Assembly: GCF_030733205.1 (NCBI RefSeq)
Contig: NZ_JASHJL010000037.1
Span: forward strand, 1-48,409
From: Mameliella sp. MMSF_3455
Lineage (GTDB): Bacteria; Pseudomonadota; Alphaproteobacteria; Rhodobacterales; Rhodobacteraceae
DNA length: 48,409 nt
Direction: 5' to 3'
This document shows, piece by piece, positions 17,652 through 26,377 of the stretch. Each line of letters begins with the position of its first letter. Positions within the stretch are counted from its first letter, which is position 1. The position numbers were made by a program, and so were the translations under genes. The notes under the pieces were generated by a model. That model saw only the letters and a list, made by a program, of their open reading frames with translations, was not told where the DNA came from and did not search any database.

Positions 17652-18869
17652 ATGACAAAAGACATCCAGTTCAAGCGGTCCTGGCGTGCAATTGCCGGCG
17701 CCGGTGTGCTGGCGCTGATGCTGCCGGCCGGTGGGTTTGCCCAGGACGCCGCGCCGGTGCAGGTCGACACGATGCGGCTGGAGTCGGGCCAGCCTGTCAC
17801 CACGGACACCTTTTTTGGCACCGTGCAGGCCAGCGACATGCTGGGCCTGTCCTACGAGGCAGGCGGTTGTGTGATTGAGGTTTCGGACAAGGCCAAGCGC
17901 GCACGCGTCGCCACTGCCGGGCAGGTGCTGGTGCGTCTGGATGACAAGCGGTCGCTGCTGGCACTGCGCACGGCCGAGTCGCGGGTTGCCGAACTGGCCG
18001 CCACCATCGAGGAGCGTGAACTGGACATCCAGTCCGCCATTGCCGACGACAAGCGCCGCCAGCAGGAACTGGACCTGACCACCGCCGAATATGAGCGCAA
18101 CAGCACCATGCTGGGCCGGGGCCTGATCAACGAGACAACGATGGAAGGCGTCGAGCGCCGCTTCATGGAGGCGCAGTTTGCCGCCGACCGCGCGCAAGAG
18201 GCCATCGCCACCGCCCGCGCCGCCAAGCGCCGCGCCGAAATCGCGCATGAGATCGGGCAGCTGGACCTGCAGACCGCGCAGCTCAACCACGAACAGCTGG
18301 TGCTGACCGCGCCCATCGACGGCGTGCTCGTGGGGTTTGAAACCAACGTGGGCGACTGCGTCTCGGCCGGGGAGCGCGCCGCGCAGATCTATGCGCCCAG
18401 CGAGAAATCGGTGGATGTCTTCATCCTGATCAGCCGCCTGTCCGAAAGTGGCCCGACCGGGATTTCCGACGGCTCGGGCGTGCGCATCACCCGCGTGAAC
18501 GGCCAGGTCTGCGCCGGGACGATCACCCGTTTCGACACCGAGGCGGACCTGGAAAATCAATTCGTGAAGGCCACCATCGAGGTCGACGAGACCTGCGCCC
18601 CCGACCTGTTCCTGAACGAGGCGGTGGAGGTCGAAGCGATGCTGGATGCCGGTGACGAAACCTTTGAGATCCCCACCAACGCGCTGACCAGTGGCGACAC
18701 GGTCTTTCTGGTAGACGAAGAGGGCGCCACGCTGCAGGAGGTCGCGGTCGAGATCCTCAAGACCGGCCCGCGTGAGACCATCGCGCGTATTCCCGGCGCT
18801 GCGGGGCGGCTGATCGTCAGCGATGCCCTTGCCGGTCTGGGCGAAGGTCAGGCGGTGGCGCTGCGCTGA
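17652..18869 (+). CDS. Periplasmic adaptor (HlyD/RND membrane fusion type), orphan
   Basis: The 405-residue protein has a signal peptide (to about GGFAQ, residue 31), a barrel-sandwich half (SYEAGGCVIEVSDKA...GQVLVRLDD, about 67-98), a long alpha-helical coiled hairpin (about 105-210), the second barrel half (APIDGVLVGFETNVGDCVSAGE, about 220-241) and beta-barrel/membrane-proximal domains. This is the architecture of adaptors in tripartite efflux pumps. No inner-membrane pump or outer-membrane channel gene is beside it, so its partner is unknown. Four Cys (73, 236, 287, 315) are unusual for such adaptors: one lies in each barrel half, and disulfides are possible in the periplasm. Its end converges with the histidine kinase gene 24 bases away. 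Confidence 0.85.
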   Translation: MTKDIQFKRSWRAIAGAGVLALMLPAGGFAQDAAPVQVDTMRLESGQPVTTDTFFGTVQASDMLGLSYEAGGCVIEVSDKAKRARVATAGQVLVRLDDKRSLLALRTAESRVAELAATIEERELDIQSAIADDKRRQQELDLTTAEYERNSTMLGRGLINETTMEGVERRFMEAQFAADRAQEAIATARAAKRRAEIAHEIGQLDLQTAQLNHEQLVLTAPIDGVLVGFETNVGDCVSAGERAAQIYAPSEKSVDVFILISRLSESGPTGISDGSGVRITRVNGQVCAGTITRFDTEADLENQFVKATIEVDETCAPDLFLNEAVEVEAMLDAGDETFEIPTNALTSGDTVFLVDEEGATLQEVAVEILKTGPRETIARIPGAAGRLIVSDALAGLGEGQAVALR

Positions 18870-18893
18870 TCGCCTTGCGGTGATCCTGCCCGG

Positions 18894-21128
18894 TCAGGGC
18901 GGGGTCAGCGTGCCCCGCATGGTTGCGGAGTAAAGGAAATCCTCGAGATCCTCGGTGTCGATCGGCTTGGTCATCAGCACGGTCTGCGCCGCGTCGCACA
19001 TCTGGCGCAGTTCGGTCGAGCGGTTGGCCGACATGAGGCGCGCGGGCAGGCCCGGATCGCGCGCCCGCAACTGCCGGACCAGCGCCAGCCCGTCCTGCCC
19101 CTCGCCAAGGTGGTAGTCCGCCAACAGGGCGTCCGGCAGGATGCCGATGTCATGCAGCAGTGCGCGCGCCTCCTCGACGCTGCCCGCATCCAGCACGCTG
19201 CCGCCCCAGCGTTCGATCAACAGGCCCAGCGCGTGGCGCAGTTCCTCGTCATTTTCCACCAGCAGCACGATCAATCCGCTGTCGCGCAGGCGTTGCCGAG
19301 CTGCCGGGCTCTTGCGGGGTACGGGCATCTCGTTCGGGCCGTTCACCCTTTGCGCGCTGAAGAAGAACCGCGTGCCGCGCCCAAGTTCAGAGGTCACACC
19401 AAGCGGATGGCGCAACTGCGCGCAGGCGCGTTCCACGATCGCCAGGCCAAGGCCCAGCCCCTCGTTCACGCTGCTCTTGCTGTCCAGACGCTCGAACTCG
19501 CGAAAGATCCGTTCCTGGTCGTCCTCGGCGATGCCGGGTCCGGTGTCCCAGACCTCGAAGCGGACCGTGTTGCCCTGCCGCCGCGCACCAACAAGCACAC
19601 GGCCCTTTTCGGTATAGCGCACCGCGTTCGCGATCAGGTTCTGCAGGATGCGGCGCAGAAAGCCGGGATCGCTGGCCACGCTGCCAGAGGCGGGCACCAC
19701 GCGCAGATCCAGCCCCTTGAGCGCGGCAAGGGGGGCGAACTCATCATGCAGTCGCTGCAAGAGCTGGTTCACCGAGACGGCGGTGATGTCCAGGCTGGCG
19801 GCGCCGGAATCCAGCTTGGAGATGTCCAGCAGGGCGTCGATGATCTTTTCGACGCTGTCCATCGCGCTCAGCGCCTTCGTCGCGTGTTCCTGCGCGGTGT
19901 CATCGCCACCACGCTCCGCGATCCCCGAGATGTAAAGCTTTGCCGCCGACAGAGGTTGCAGCAGGTCATGGCTGGCCGCCGCGACAAAGCGGGACTTGGA
20001 CGCATTGGCCCGTTCCGCCGTGACCAGCGCGTCCTCCAGTTCCAGCGTGCGTTCCATCACCCGCCGTTCCAGCAGTTCGTTGGCCTCTTCCAGCGCCCGT
20101 GCCGCCTGGCGTTCGACCGAGACGTCGGTGAATGAGATCACGAAACCGCGGTCGGGCATTTCCTGCGCGAAGACGTCCAGCGTGATCCTGCTCTCGGCGC
20201 GGATCTCGAACCGCAAGGGTTGGCGGCCGCGGTCCTGGTGCGCCCATGCGCGCAGTTCCTCGGCGGTCATCACGTCGGCGTCAAAGCGGGTTTCTAGCTG
20301 TTCGATCAGCCGGTCGAAATCCACGCCAAGCCGCAGCGTGGCGATGGGCAGGGACAGCATTTCGCCGATCTTGTCGTTCCAGCCCACCAGCCGTGCGTCG
20401 CGGTCAAAGATGCAGACCCCCTGGTTGAGGTGGTCCAGGGTCGCCCGCAGCATGCGGGCCTGGCTGTCCAGCAGCTTGCCGCGTTCCTGCCGTTCCAGCC
20501 GCATGATGTCTGTCACGTCGGTCTGCAGAACCACGGTGCCGCCGTCCGGTGTGCGGTGTTCGCTGACCTGCAGCCAGCGATCCCAGATCAGGCGCACGTT
20601 GAAGATCGCGTGCCGGTCCTTGTGACGTTTCAGCCGCTGTTCGGCCCATTGCGCGGGGCTGACGATGTCGGGCAGTTGCAGGAACCGGCTTTCGCTGACC
20701 GCCTCGACATAATCGGCAAAGGGCAGACCTTCGGCCAGCCGCGGTTGCACGTCGTGCAGCGGCAGGCTGAACCGGCTGTTCCACATCACCAGCTTGTCGG
20801 CGCTGTCGAACAGGGCAAAACCCTCCTGCACCGCCTCGATCGCGTTGGCGAGATTCTTGCGGGCGTGTTCGGCCTCGTGCTTGGCGCGGGCCAGCGCGGC
20901 GTTGGACTGGTTCAGCAGGTCCAGCGTGTATTCCAGGTCGCGGGTGCGCTGGCGCACCTGGTCCTCCAGCATGGCGGCGCGTTCGAACTGGGCATAGGCG
21001 GCGCCGGATTGATCGGTGTCCTGTTCGACCCGGCGCATCAGCGCCTCGCTGATCTTGAGCAGCTTTTCGTTCTGGCGTTCCAGCGGGTCGTCGGGATTGA
21101 TCAGGAAATGCGTCACGTCTCCCTGCAT
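18894..21128 (-). CDS. Hybrid sensor histidine kinase with two PAS domains and a receiver domain
   Basis: The 744-residue protein has no membrane segment and is probably cytoplasmic. Order: a coiled coil (about 15-95), PAS 1 (about 95-210, EAVQEGFALFDSADKLVMWN), PAS 2 (about 228-340, HLNQGVCIFDRDARLVGWND), another coiled coil, a dimerisation/phosphoacceptor domain with His387 in ASHDLLQPLSAAKLY, the ATPase with N box (NLIANAVRY), DTGPGIAEDD and GLGLGLAIV, and a carboxy-terminal receiver with Asp671 (LADYHLGEG) and Lys721. The SHDLLQPL box is typical of the NahK/ErcS'-like hybrid kinases. Its start overlaps the FIST gene stop by 16 bases, so kinase and FIST protein are made together and probably form one sensor. 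The upstream response regulator is the likely output. Confidence 0.93.
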   Translation of the reverse strand: MQGDVTHFLINPDDPLERQNEKLLKISEALMRRVEQDTDQSGAAYAQFERAAMLEDQVRQRTRDLEYTLDLLNQSNAALARAKHEAEHARKNLANAIEAVQEGFALFDSADKLVMWNSRFSLPLHDVQPRLAEGLPFADYVEAVSESRFLQLPDIVSPAQWAEQRLKRHKDRHAIFNVRLIWDRWLQVSEHRTPDGGTVVLQTDVTDIMRLERQERGKLLDSQARMLRATLDHLNQGVCIFDRDARLVGWNDKIGEMLSLPIATLRLGVDFDRLIEQLETRFDADVMTAEELRAWAHQDRGRQPLRFEIRAESRITLDVFAQEMPDRGFVISFTDVSVERQAARALEEANELLERRVMERTLELEDALVTAERANASKSRFVAAASHDLLQPLSAAKLYISGIAERGGDDTAQEHATKALSAMDSVEKIIDALLDISKLDSGAASLDITAVSVNQLLQRLHDEFAPLAALKGLDLRVVPASGSVASDPGFLRRILQNLIANAVRYTEKGRVLVGARRQGNTVRFEVWDTGPGIAEDDQERIFREFERLDSKSSVNEGLGLGLAIVERACAQLRHPLGVTSELGRGTRFFFSAQRVNGPNEMPVPRKSPAARQRLRDSGLIVLLVENDEELRHALGLLIERWGGSVLDAGSVEEARALLHDIGILPDALLADYHLGEGQDGLALVRQLRARDPGLPARLMSANRSTELRQMCDAAQTVLMTKPIDTEDLEDFLYSATMRGTLTPP

Positions 21129-22297
21129 GGACCCTCCGGTGCATAGATCGCGACTCCGGTCATGGTCTGGTTGACATGCATCCCGTTGACCTGCTCGCCG
21201 TAGGTGGAAAACCCGGTGACCCTGTGCCGCGACAGCACATCGTCAAGGGGCCGTTTCAACTGCCGTTTTTCTGCCTCTATCCGGCGCAGAACGCAATCGC
21301 AGGCCAGGATTGCCTCGGGCTTTTGGGTCCGTGACAGTTCGCTCAGCTGCTGGTCCAGGTGATCGACGATATGGGCCGCATCGGCCAGGGTCAGCACAAG
21401 GCCCTCGTCGATGGCGGAAAAGAATTCCAGCGCGCCGCTCTCGGTCACGCGCTTGATGGCGCGGACATGGTGACTGCCGCCCAGGCGCACGACCATCGGG
21501 CTGTCGGCAAAGGTGAAGGTGTCGATCTGGTGCGGGTCCTTGCCCAGCAGTCGCCCAAGCTCCAGTGCTGCCGGTTCGGCGTTGATTTCGTGCACCAGCC
21601 GGCGTGACGGATCCGCGCGTGTCACCACCATGCGCAGGTCGGTGGGGGTGAAATGGTTGACGCTGAACACGCGCAACCGACAGGTGCTGCGCACCAGGGC
21701 CATGACAGCCGCCTTTTCGTGGCAGACGCCGTTCAGGGCGACGAAGGTATGTTCGAACCGCACGCCGTCCCCGGCAGATCCGCCGAAAAGCTGCGTCGGC
21801 CCCAGCCCGGCGGTCAGGGACGAGGCCAGCCGGTCTTCCTGCATCGACAGCCCGTCGACCATGAGAAAAGCGAATTCCTCGGTCATCTCGGGGGCGCGGG
21901 CACCCAGGTCGGCGCGGGCGCGGATGGTGCGCTGGGTCATCTCGTGGCTGGGCAGGTTTTCCAGGTCCTCGTACAGCAGGACCTCGGCCTCGAAACAGCG
22001 CTGGGGCAGGGCCATTGCCACCACCTGGTTCTCGACATAGCCAGCGCCCATCGCGATCTCTCCGGCGGTGGTGCAGGCCATGACCGGGGCATCGCCCAGT
22101 CTGGACTGCAGGCCTGTTACCAGCGTCTGGAATGGTGTCGCGGGGCTGCAAAAGATCATCACGACGGCAAAGGGGCCGTTGCCCAGCCCGTCGGCAAGCT
22201 GGTCGATCAGGTCGGGTGCGTCGCAATCGGCGCGGGCTGTCCGCAGAACGGCGTCTTTGTCGACACCCCCCTCGGACGGAGAGGCTGCTCCGTCCAT
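21113..22297 (-). CDS. FIST domain sensory protein (FIST_N plus FIST_C)
   Basis: The 394-residue protein matches the FIST sensory family: the amino-terminal half (FAVVMIFCSPATPFQTLVTGLQSRLG, VMACTTAGEIAMGAGYVENQVVAMAL, LFGGSAGDGVRFEHTFV) and the carboxy-terminal half (LRMVVTRADPSRRLVHEINAEPAALEL, PEAILACDCVLRRIEAE, GFSTYGEQVNGMHVNQTMTGVAIY). Such domains are thought to bind small molecules and to signal to partner kinases or cyclases. There is no signal peptide, so sensing would be cytoplasmic. The ATG at 22295-22297 has a strong GGGGAGGAGAAC leader. It is the middle gene of a regulator-FIST-kinase operon and overlaps the kinase start, which suggests the two act as a complex. Confidence 0.9.
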   Translation of the reverse strand: MDGAASPSEGGVDKDAVLRTARADCDAPDLIDQLADGLGNGPFAVVMIFCSPATPFQTLVTGLQSRLGDAPVMACTTAGEIAMGAGYVENQVVAMALPQRCFEAEVLLYEDLENLPSHEMTQRTIRARADLGARAPEMTEEFAFLMVDGLSMQEDRLASSLTAGLGPTQLFGGSAGDGVRFEHTFVALNGVCHEKAAVMALVRSTCRLRVFSVNHFTPTDLRMVVTRADPSRRLVHEINAEPAALELGRLLGKDPHQIDTFTFADSPMVVRLGGSHHVRAIKRVTESGALEFFSAIDEGLVLTLADAAHIVDHLDQQLSELSRTQKPEAILACDCVLRRIEAEKRQLKRPLDDVLSRHRVTGFSTYGEQVNGMHVNQTMTGVAIYAPEGPCRET

Positions 22298-22329
22298 CGG
22301 TTCTCCTCCCCAAATGTTCTGTCTTTATT

Positions 22330-22353
22330 CCGGACAGATTACGGAGTGTCCGG
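22330..22353. repeat. Intercistronic hairpin spanning the response-regulator stop
   Basis: CCGGACA (22330-22336) and TGTCCGG (22347-22353) form a seven-pair stem with a ten-base loop; the TAA stop of the response regulator (22339-22341) lies in the loop. There is no T-tract on the minus strand, so this is more likely an mRNA processing or stability element that sets the ratio of regulator to FIST/kinase than a full terminator. Confidence 0.35.
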
Positions 22354-23037
22354 CTGTCTTGGCAAGAGGTTCGAAAAGCTGGCCTCGCCCGCGATCAGCA
22401 CGGCCTGGGTGCGGCTCTGGACACCCAGCTTGCGCATGATGGCGGTGACATGCGCCTTGACGGTGGTTTCCGCGATCGACAGGTCATAGGCGATCTGCTT
22501 GTTCAGCTTGCCTTCGCAGATCAGTTGCAGGATGCGCGCCTGCTGGTTGGTCAGCGTCGACAGTCGCGACACCGCGTCGTCCCCGGACTCTGCCGGCTGC
22601 CCGGCATCGCCCACGTCGACGAACCCCTCGGGGACAAAAACCTCGTCCCGGGCCAGCGCGTCGAAGGCCTGGCGAAAGACTCCGCGCTGGCTGTGCTTGG
22701 GCACGAACCCCTTGGCGCCCGCGCGCATCACCGATGTCACCATCCGGTTGTCCGCCATCGACGAGACGACGACCACGGGGATCCCCCCGGCGGCGGTCTT
22801 GAGGCGGATCAGCCCGTCCAGCCCGTTCACGTCCGGCAGGTTGAGGTCCAACACGATGACATCCGGTTCCGCGCCTTCGCCCAGGGCGTCCAGCGCATCC
22901 TCAAGCAGGCTGGCAGTTTCGATCTCCTCGATCCCGGCCACGGTCTTGAGCGTCATGGCCAGCGCGTCGCAGAACAGCGGATGATCGTCCACGATCAGCG
23001 CAGAGGCGAAATGCCGTTGATGATCCGTATCGGGCAA
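22339..23037 (-). CDS. LuxR/NarL family response regulator
   Basis: This two-domain regulator has a receiver (ALIVDDHPLFCDALAMTLK; phospho-Asp in VIVLDLNLPDVNG; VVVVSSM; the GAKGFVPK lysine) and a LuxR-type helix-turn-helix (LTNQQARILQLICEGKLNKQIAYDL, TVKAHVTAIMRKLGVQSRTQAV). I place the start at the TTG at 23035-23037, because GGGGAGGAGAAC stands five bases before it and the same leader precedes the FIST start. An ATG at 23050-23052 would put this Shine-Dalgarno sequence inside the gene. The receiver is close in style to AgmR/ErbR-like regulators that control quinoprotein alcohol oxidation in other bacteria; this is by resemblance only. It is the first gene of the operon with the FIST protein and hybrid kinase and is probably their target. 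Confidence 0.9.
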   Translation of the reverse strand: MPDTDHQRHFASALIVDDHPLFCDALAMTLKTVAGIEEIETASLLEDALDALGEGAEPDVIVLDLNLPDVNGLDGLIRLKTAAGGIPVVVVSSMADNRMVTSVMRAGAKGFVPKHSQRGVFRQAFDALARDEVFVPEGFVDVGDAGQPAESGDDAVSRLSTLTNQQARILQLICEGKLNKQIAYDLSIAETTVKAHVTAIMRKLGVQSRTQAVLIAGEASFSNLLPRQPDTP

Positions 23038-23184
23038 CGTTCTCCTCCCCATTGAACGCCGGTCTCTTGGTATACCTTACGATCCTAGCAAAGCGCCAGA
23101 GCCTCGGCACCTGTGCTAAGGTCTTAGGAGGATGTGCAGACGGCATGACCAGGGTCACGCCGTCAGATGGTCCTGCGTGCCGGT

Positions 23185-24618
23185 TCAACCGGTCCAGTTG
23201 GTCGCTTGGGCAAAGATCAGGAAGGCGATCGCAATGCCGATCCAGGTCACGAAGAGCGGCAGGAAGAACCGGATCCAGCGATCCCAGCCCACACCGGCCA
23301 GCGCGAGTGTCGCCATGAAATAGCCGGAAGTCGGGTAGAAGATGTTCGATAGTCCGTCACCCAACTGGTAGGCCAGCACCGCGTTCTGCCGTGTCACCCC
23401 GATCAGGTCCGAAAGCGGCGCCATGATCGGCATGGTCACAAGCGCCTGGCCGCTGCCCGACGGAATGACAAAGTTGAAACCGAGCTGCGACAGGAACATG
23501 CCCACCGCCGAAAGCGTGTCGGGAAAGCTGCCGACAAGGCCGCCAAGCCCGTGCACCAGCGTGTCCATCACCTGCCCCTGCTCGAACATCACCGCGACCG
23601 CCCGCGCCAGCCCGACGATGATCGCGCCCATCAGCACGTCGCGAAAGCCCTCGTTGAAGGCATCGCAGATGCGCGAGGTGTTCAGCCCGGCGACAAGGCC
23701 GACGGCCACGCCCATCAGGACAAACAGGCCCGCCATTTCCAGCATGAACCAGCCACGGGTCAGCACGCCCCAGACGAGGATCGCGAAAAAGCCCAGCGTG
23801 ACCAGCCCGGCCAAGGACTGGCGCGGGGTAAAGCGCATCGGCTCGGACGAGAAATCGTGCTGGTAGGCGCCGCGCTTCGTCTCTTCGCGGGAATCCCCGG
23901 CCATCAGGCTGTCGTCGGGGTTGGCGCGGACACGGCGGGCGTAGCGGATCGTGTGCAGCATGGCCACGACCAGAAGAACGACAAAGAGCGTCGCGCGCAG
24001 GCCGGCACCGGAATACAGCGGGAGTTCGGCAATGGTCTGGCCCAGTCCGGTATTGATCGGGTTCAGGACACCGGCGGTGAAACCGGCTGTCGTTGCCAAA
24101 AGTGCGGTGGCGGCAGCGGTGATCGAATCGTACCCCAGTGCGATCATCAGCGGCAGGATCACCGGCACATAGACCAGGGCCAGTTCCTGTGTCCCGATCA
24201 ACGAGGCCACGATTGCAAAGACCGTCATCAGCACGGGAAACATCAGCAGGCTGCGCGAGGAAAATCGCCGTGCGAGCTTGTCCACCGCCACGTCGATCAG
24301 GCCGGTCCGGCGCACCACCATGAACGTGCCGCCGATGATGAAGGTAAAGAAGACGACGGTGGCGGCATCCACCAGCCCGTTCGGGACAGCCAGCATGAAC
24401 TGTTCCAGTCCCACGGGCGTGGCCGGAACCTCGCGATAGCTGGTCGGGTCGATGGCGCTGCGACCATTGGCAAGCGTCACCCGGTCATACAGACCAGCCG
24501 GAATGACATGGGTCAGCGCGGCGGCAATGGCCGTGAAGACGAAAAGGATGACGTAGATGTGCGGCATCCGGATACCGGGCGCCTCTGTCTCGTCCACTTC
24601 GGTGTTCTCGGCGGTCAT
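23185..24618 (-). CDS. YfcC/DcuC-type membrane carrier
   Basis: The 477-residue protein has about twelve membrane segments and the motifs of the YfcC branch of the DcuC-like carriers (PF03606): PHIYVILFVFTAIAAALTHVIPAG near the amino terminus, NPINTGLGQTIAELPLYSG, and the FVIPSGSGQALVTMPIMAPLSDLIG re-entrant motif with YQLGDGLSNIFYPTSGYFMA near the end. Family members are proposed to carry C4-dicarboxylates or basic amino acids; the substrate here is unknown. The ATG at 24616-24618 follows GAGGACCAGAC. It is divergent from a GntR regulator across a 171-base gap that holds an 18-base palindrome, so expression is probably set by that regulator. Confidence 0.87.
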   Translation of the reverse strand: MTAENTEVDETEAPGIRMPHIYVILFVFTAIAAALTHVIPAGLYDRVTLANGRSAIDPTSYREVPATPVGLEQFMLAVPNGLVDAATVVFFTFIIGGTFMVVRRTGLIDVAVDKLARRFSSRSLLMFPVLMTVFAIVASLIGTQELALVYVPVILPLMIALGYDSITAAATALLATTAGFTAGVLNPINTGLGQTIAELPLYSGAGLRATLFVVLLVVAMLHTIRYARRVRANPDDSLMAGDSREETKRGAYQHDFSSEPMRFTPRQSLAGLVTLGFFAILVWGVLTRGWFMLEMAGLFVLMGVAVGLVAGLNTSRICDAFNEGFRDVLMGAIIVGLARAVAVMFEQGQVMDTLVHGLGGLVGSFPDTLSAVGMFLSQLGFNFVIPSGSGQALVTMPIMAPLSDLIGVTRQNAVLAYQLGDGLSNIFYPTSGYFMATLALAGVGWDRWIRFFLPLFVTWIGIAIAFLIFAQATNWTG

Positions 24619-24678
24619 TGTCTGGTCCTCCCTCGATCCTGCGGCGCGCCATGGCGCAAGGATCGCCTGATGTTGCAA

Positions 24679-24696
24679 TAACTGACATGTTAGTTA
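24679..24696. promoter_or_regulatory. 18-bp near-perfect palindrome, probable GntR operator
   Basis: TAACTGACATGTTAGTTA is symmetrical at 16 of 18 positions, centred on ACATGT. It lies 60 bases upstream of the YfcC-type carrier start and 93 bases upstream of the divergent GntR start, next to an AT-rich stretch that can serve as promoter. It is the obvious site for the neighbouring regulator. Confidence 0.65.
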
Positions 24697-24789
24697 AAAT
24701 ATTTTGTGTAATGCCATAAACGCTTTCAGAAGGGTCTGTTTGCAAATTTTTGAAAGCGGCGCCAAATATAAGGGAAAGCGGAGGAAAAC

Positions 24790-25446
24790 ATGACGGAGGC
24801 AGGCGGTGAAGCGCAGAGCAGACGTGCCTTTGGCGCCCTCATCGATGCGCTGAGACGTGGAGAGCTGCCGTCGAGCAGCTTTCATTCGATGCAGCAACTG
24901 GTGAGCGTTCTGGGGTTTCCGATCTCGTCGATTCGCGAAGCGGTCAAGCGGGCAGAGGCACAGGGTCTGGTCGAGATCCTGCCCAAACGCGGCATCCAGG
25001 TGATGTCGGCGGACCTCAACTCCACGCGCAACTGCATGGACATGCGCGCGACGCTGGACAAGGAAGGCGCGCGCCGCCTGCTGGCGCGCGAAAAGGGGCG
25101 TGACTGGTCTGGGCTGCGCGCGGCGCATGAGGCGCTTCTGGCGCGGGCACGGGCCGGGATCGGCGCCGCAGAGGCGGTAGACGCCATCGACGTCGACCTC
25201 AGCCTGCACGACGCGCTTGCCGAGGAACTCGACAATCCTCTGCTGCGGCAGTGCTACGCAGAGAACCGCACGCGCATCGCCATCATCCAGAACACGCGCC
25301 CCTTTCTCGCCGACCGCGTCGCCTCGGCGATGGAAGAGCACCTGGCCATCATTTCAGCGATCGAGGCCGGGGACGAAGCGGCGGCGATGAAGGCCATCGA
25401 CCTCCATTTCGTGCAGACCCTGCGCTGGTGGGGCATCTACGGCTGA
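24790..25446 (+). CDS. GntR family transcriptional regulator, FCD subfamily
   Basis: The 218-residue protein has a winged helix (RRAFGALIDALRRGELPSSSF, PISSIREAVKRAEAQGLVEILPKRGIQVM) and a helical FCD-type effector domain (MRATLDKEGARRLLAREKG, DLSLHDALAEELDNPLLRQCYAENRTR, MEEHLAIISAIEAGDEAAAMKAIDLHF). The wing carries GLVEILPKRGIQV, the usual recognition-wing pattern. The start has a GCGGAGGAAAAC ribosome binding site. It is divergent from the YfcC-type carrier and most likely represses it in the absence of substrate; the 18-base palindrome in the gap is its candidate operator. Confidence 0.92.
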   Translation: MTEAGGEAQSRRAFGALIDALRRGELPSSSFHSMQQLVSVLGFPISSIREAVKRAEAQGLVEILPKRGIQVMSADLNSTRNCMDMRATLDKEGARRLLAREKGRDWSGLRAAHEALLARARAGIGAAEAVDAIDVDLSLHDALAEELDNPLLRQCYAENRTRIAIIQNTRPFLADRVASAMEEHLAIISAIEAGDEAAAMKAIDLHFVQTLRWWGIYG

Positions 25447-25486
25447 GCTGTCCCGCTTTTTGCGGCGGCGGTGCCGTAGGTGCGGA

Positions 25487-26272
25487 TCACCTGTCGCCGA
25501 ACATGTCGCCCAGCCCGCCCAGAACAGAGCCTTCGCCCTTGTTGCCGCCGGGACCCGCGGCGCGCAGAACGCGGTCCGCCAGTCGCGAGAAGGGCAGGCT
25601 TTGCAGGAACACGGTTCCCGGGCCGCGCAGGGTGGCCAGAAAGATCCCCTCGCCGCCGAAGACCATGCTCTTCAGGTTCCCGGCCCGTTCGATGTCATAG
25701 TGGACGCCGCTGGTCATCGCCGCCAGACAGCCGGTATCGACGCGCAGAACCTCGCCGGCCTGCAATTCGCGCCGGATGACGGTTCCGCCCACATGGATAA
25801 AGGCCATGCCGTCGCCGTTCAGACGCTGCAGGATGAAACCTTCGCCGCCGAAGAACCCGGCGCCCAGCCGACGCTGAAAGGCGATGTCGGTCGTCGTTCC
25901 GAAGGCTGCGCAGAGAAAGGCGTCCTTCTGGCAGATCAGCTCTCCGCCCATTTCGGCCATGTTCACCGGGATGATTTTGCCCGGGTAGGGCGCGGCAAAG
26001 GCGACGCGTTTCTTGCCCTGACCGGTGTTGGTGAAATGGGTCATGAAGATGGATTCGCCGGTCAGGACGCGCTTGCCGACGTTCAGAAGCGAATCCATGA
26101 ACCCGGCGGACGGGCGGGCGCCATCGCCAAGACGGGTTTCAAAACCGATCCCGTCATCCATGTAGTTCATGGCCCCGGCCTCGGCGATCACGACCTCCGC
26201 AGGATCCAGCTCGACCTCGACGATCTGCATGTCATCGCCGAAAATCTCGTAGTCAACTTCATGGCACCGCAT
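25487..26272 (-). CDS. AIM24/TIGR00266 family protein
   Basis: This 261-residue cytosolic protein belongs to the AIM24 (DUF124) family of beta-sandwich proteins of unknown function. The sequence begins [35 protein letters not shown], the normal family start, and continues with [63 protein letters not shown] and [23 protein letters not shown] chose the ATG at 26270-26272 because it has GAAAGG upstream and matches the family start; a TTG nine codons earlier (26299) lacks a ribosome binding site. The end is rich in Gly. It is close to but not clearly in an operon with fau. Confidence 0.93.
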   Translation of the reverse strand: MRCHEVDYEIFGDDMQIVEVELDPAEVVIAEAGAMNYMDDGIGFETRLGDGARPSAGFMDSLLNVGKRVLTGESIFMTHFTNTGQGKKRVAFAAPYPGKIIPVNMAEMGGELICQKDAFLCAAFGTTTDIAFQRRLGAGFFGGEGFILQRLNGDGMAFIHVGGTVIRRELQAGEVLRVDTGCLAAMTSGVHYDIERAGNLKSMVFGGEGIFLATLRGPGTVFLQSLPFSRLADRVLRAAGPGGNKGEGSVLGGLGDMFGDR

Positions 26273-26377
26273 TTCAAACTGCCTTTCGAATATGGCCAAA
26301 GGGAATGGGCCGAAGGCTAGACCGGTCAGGCTGGCGAAGTCCAGAAGCCGCGCGACGGTTGCATCCGTTCGACCCGG

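Noticed and set aside
22330-22353. Terminator between the response regulator and FIST genes
   Set aside because: A hairpin is present but there is no T-tract, the gap is 41 bases and the stop codon lies in the loop; the genes most likely stay in one operon.
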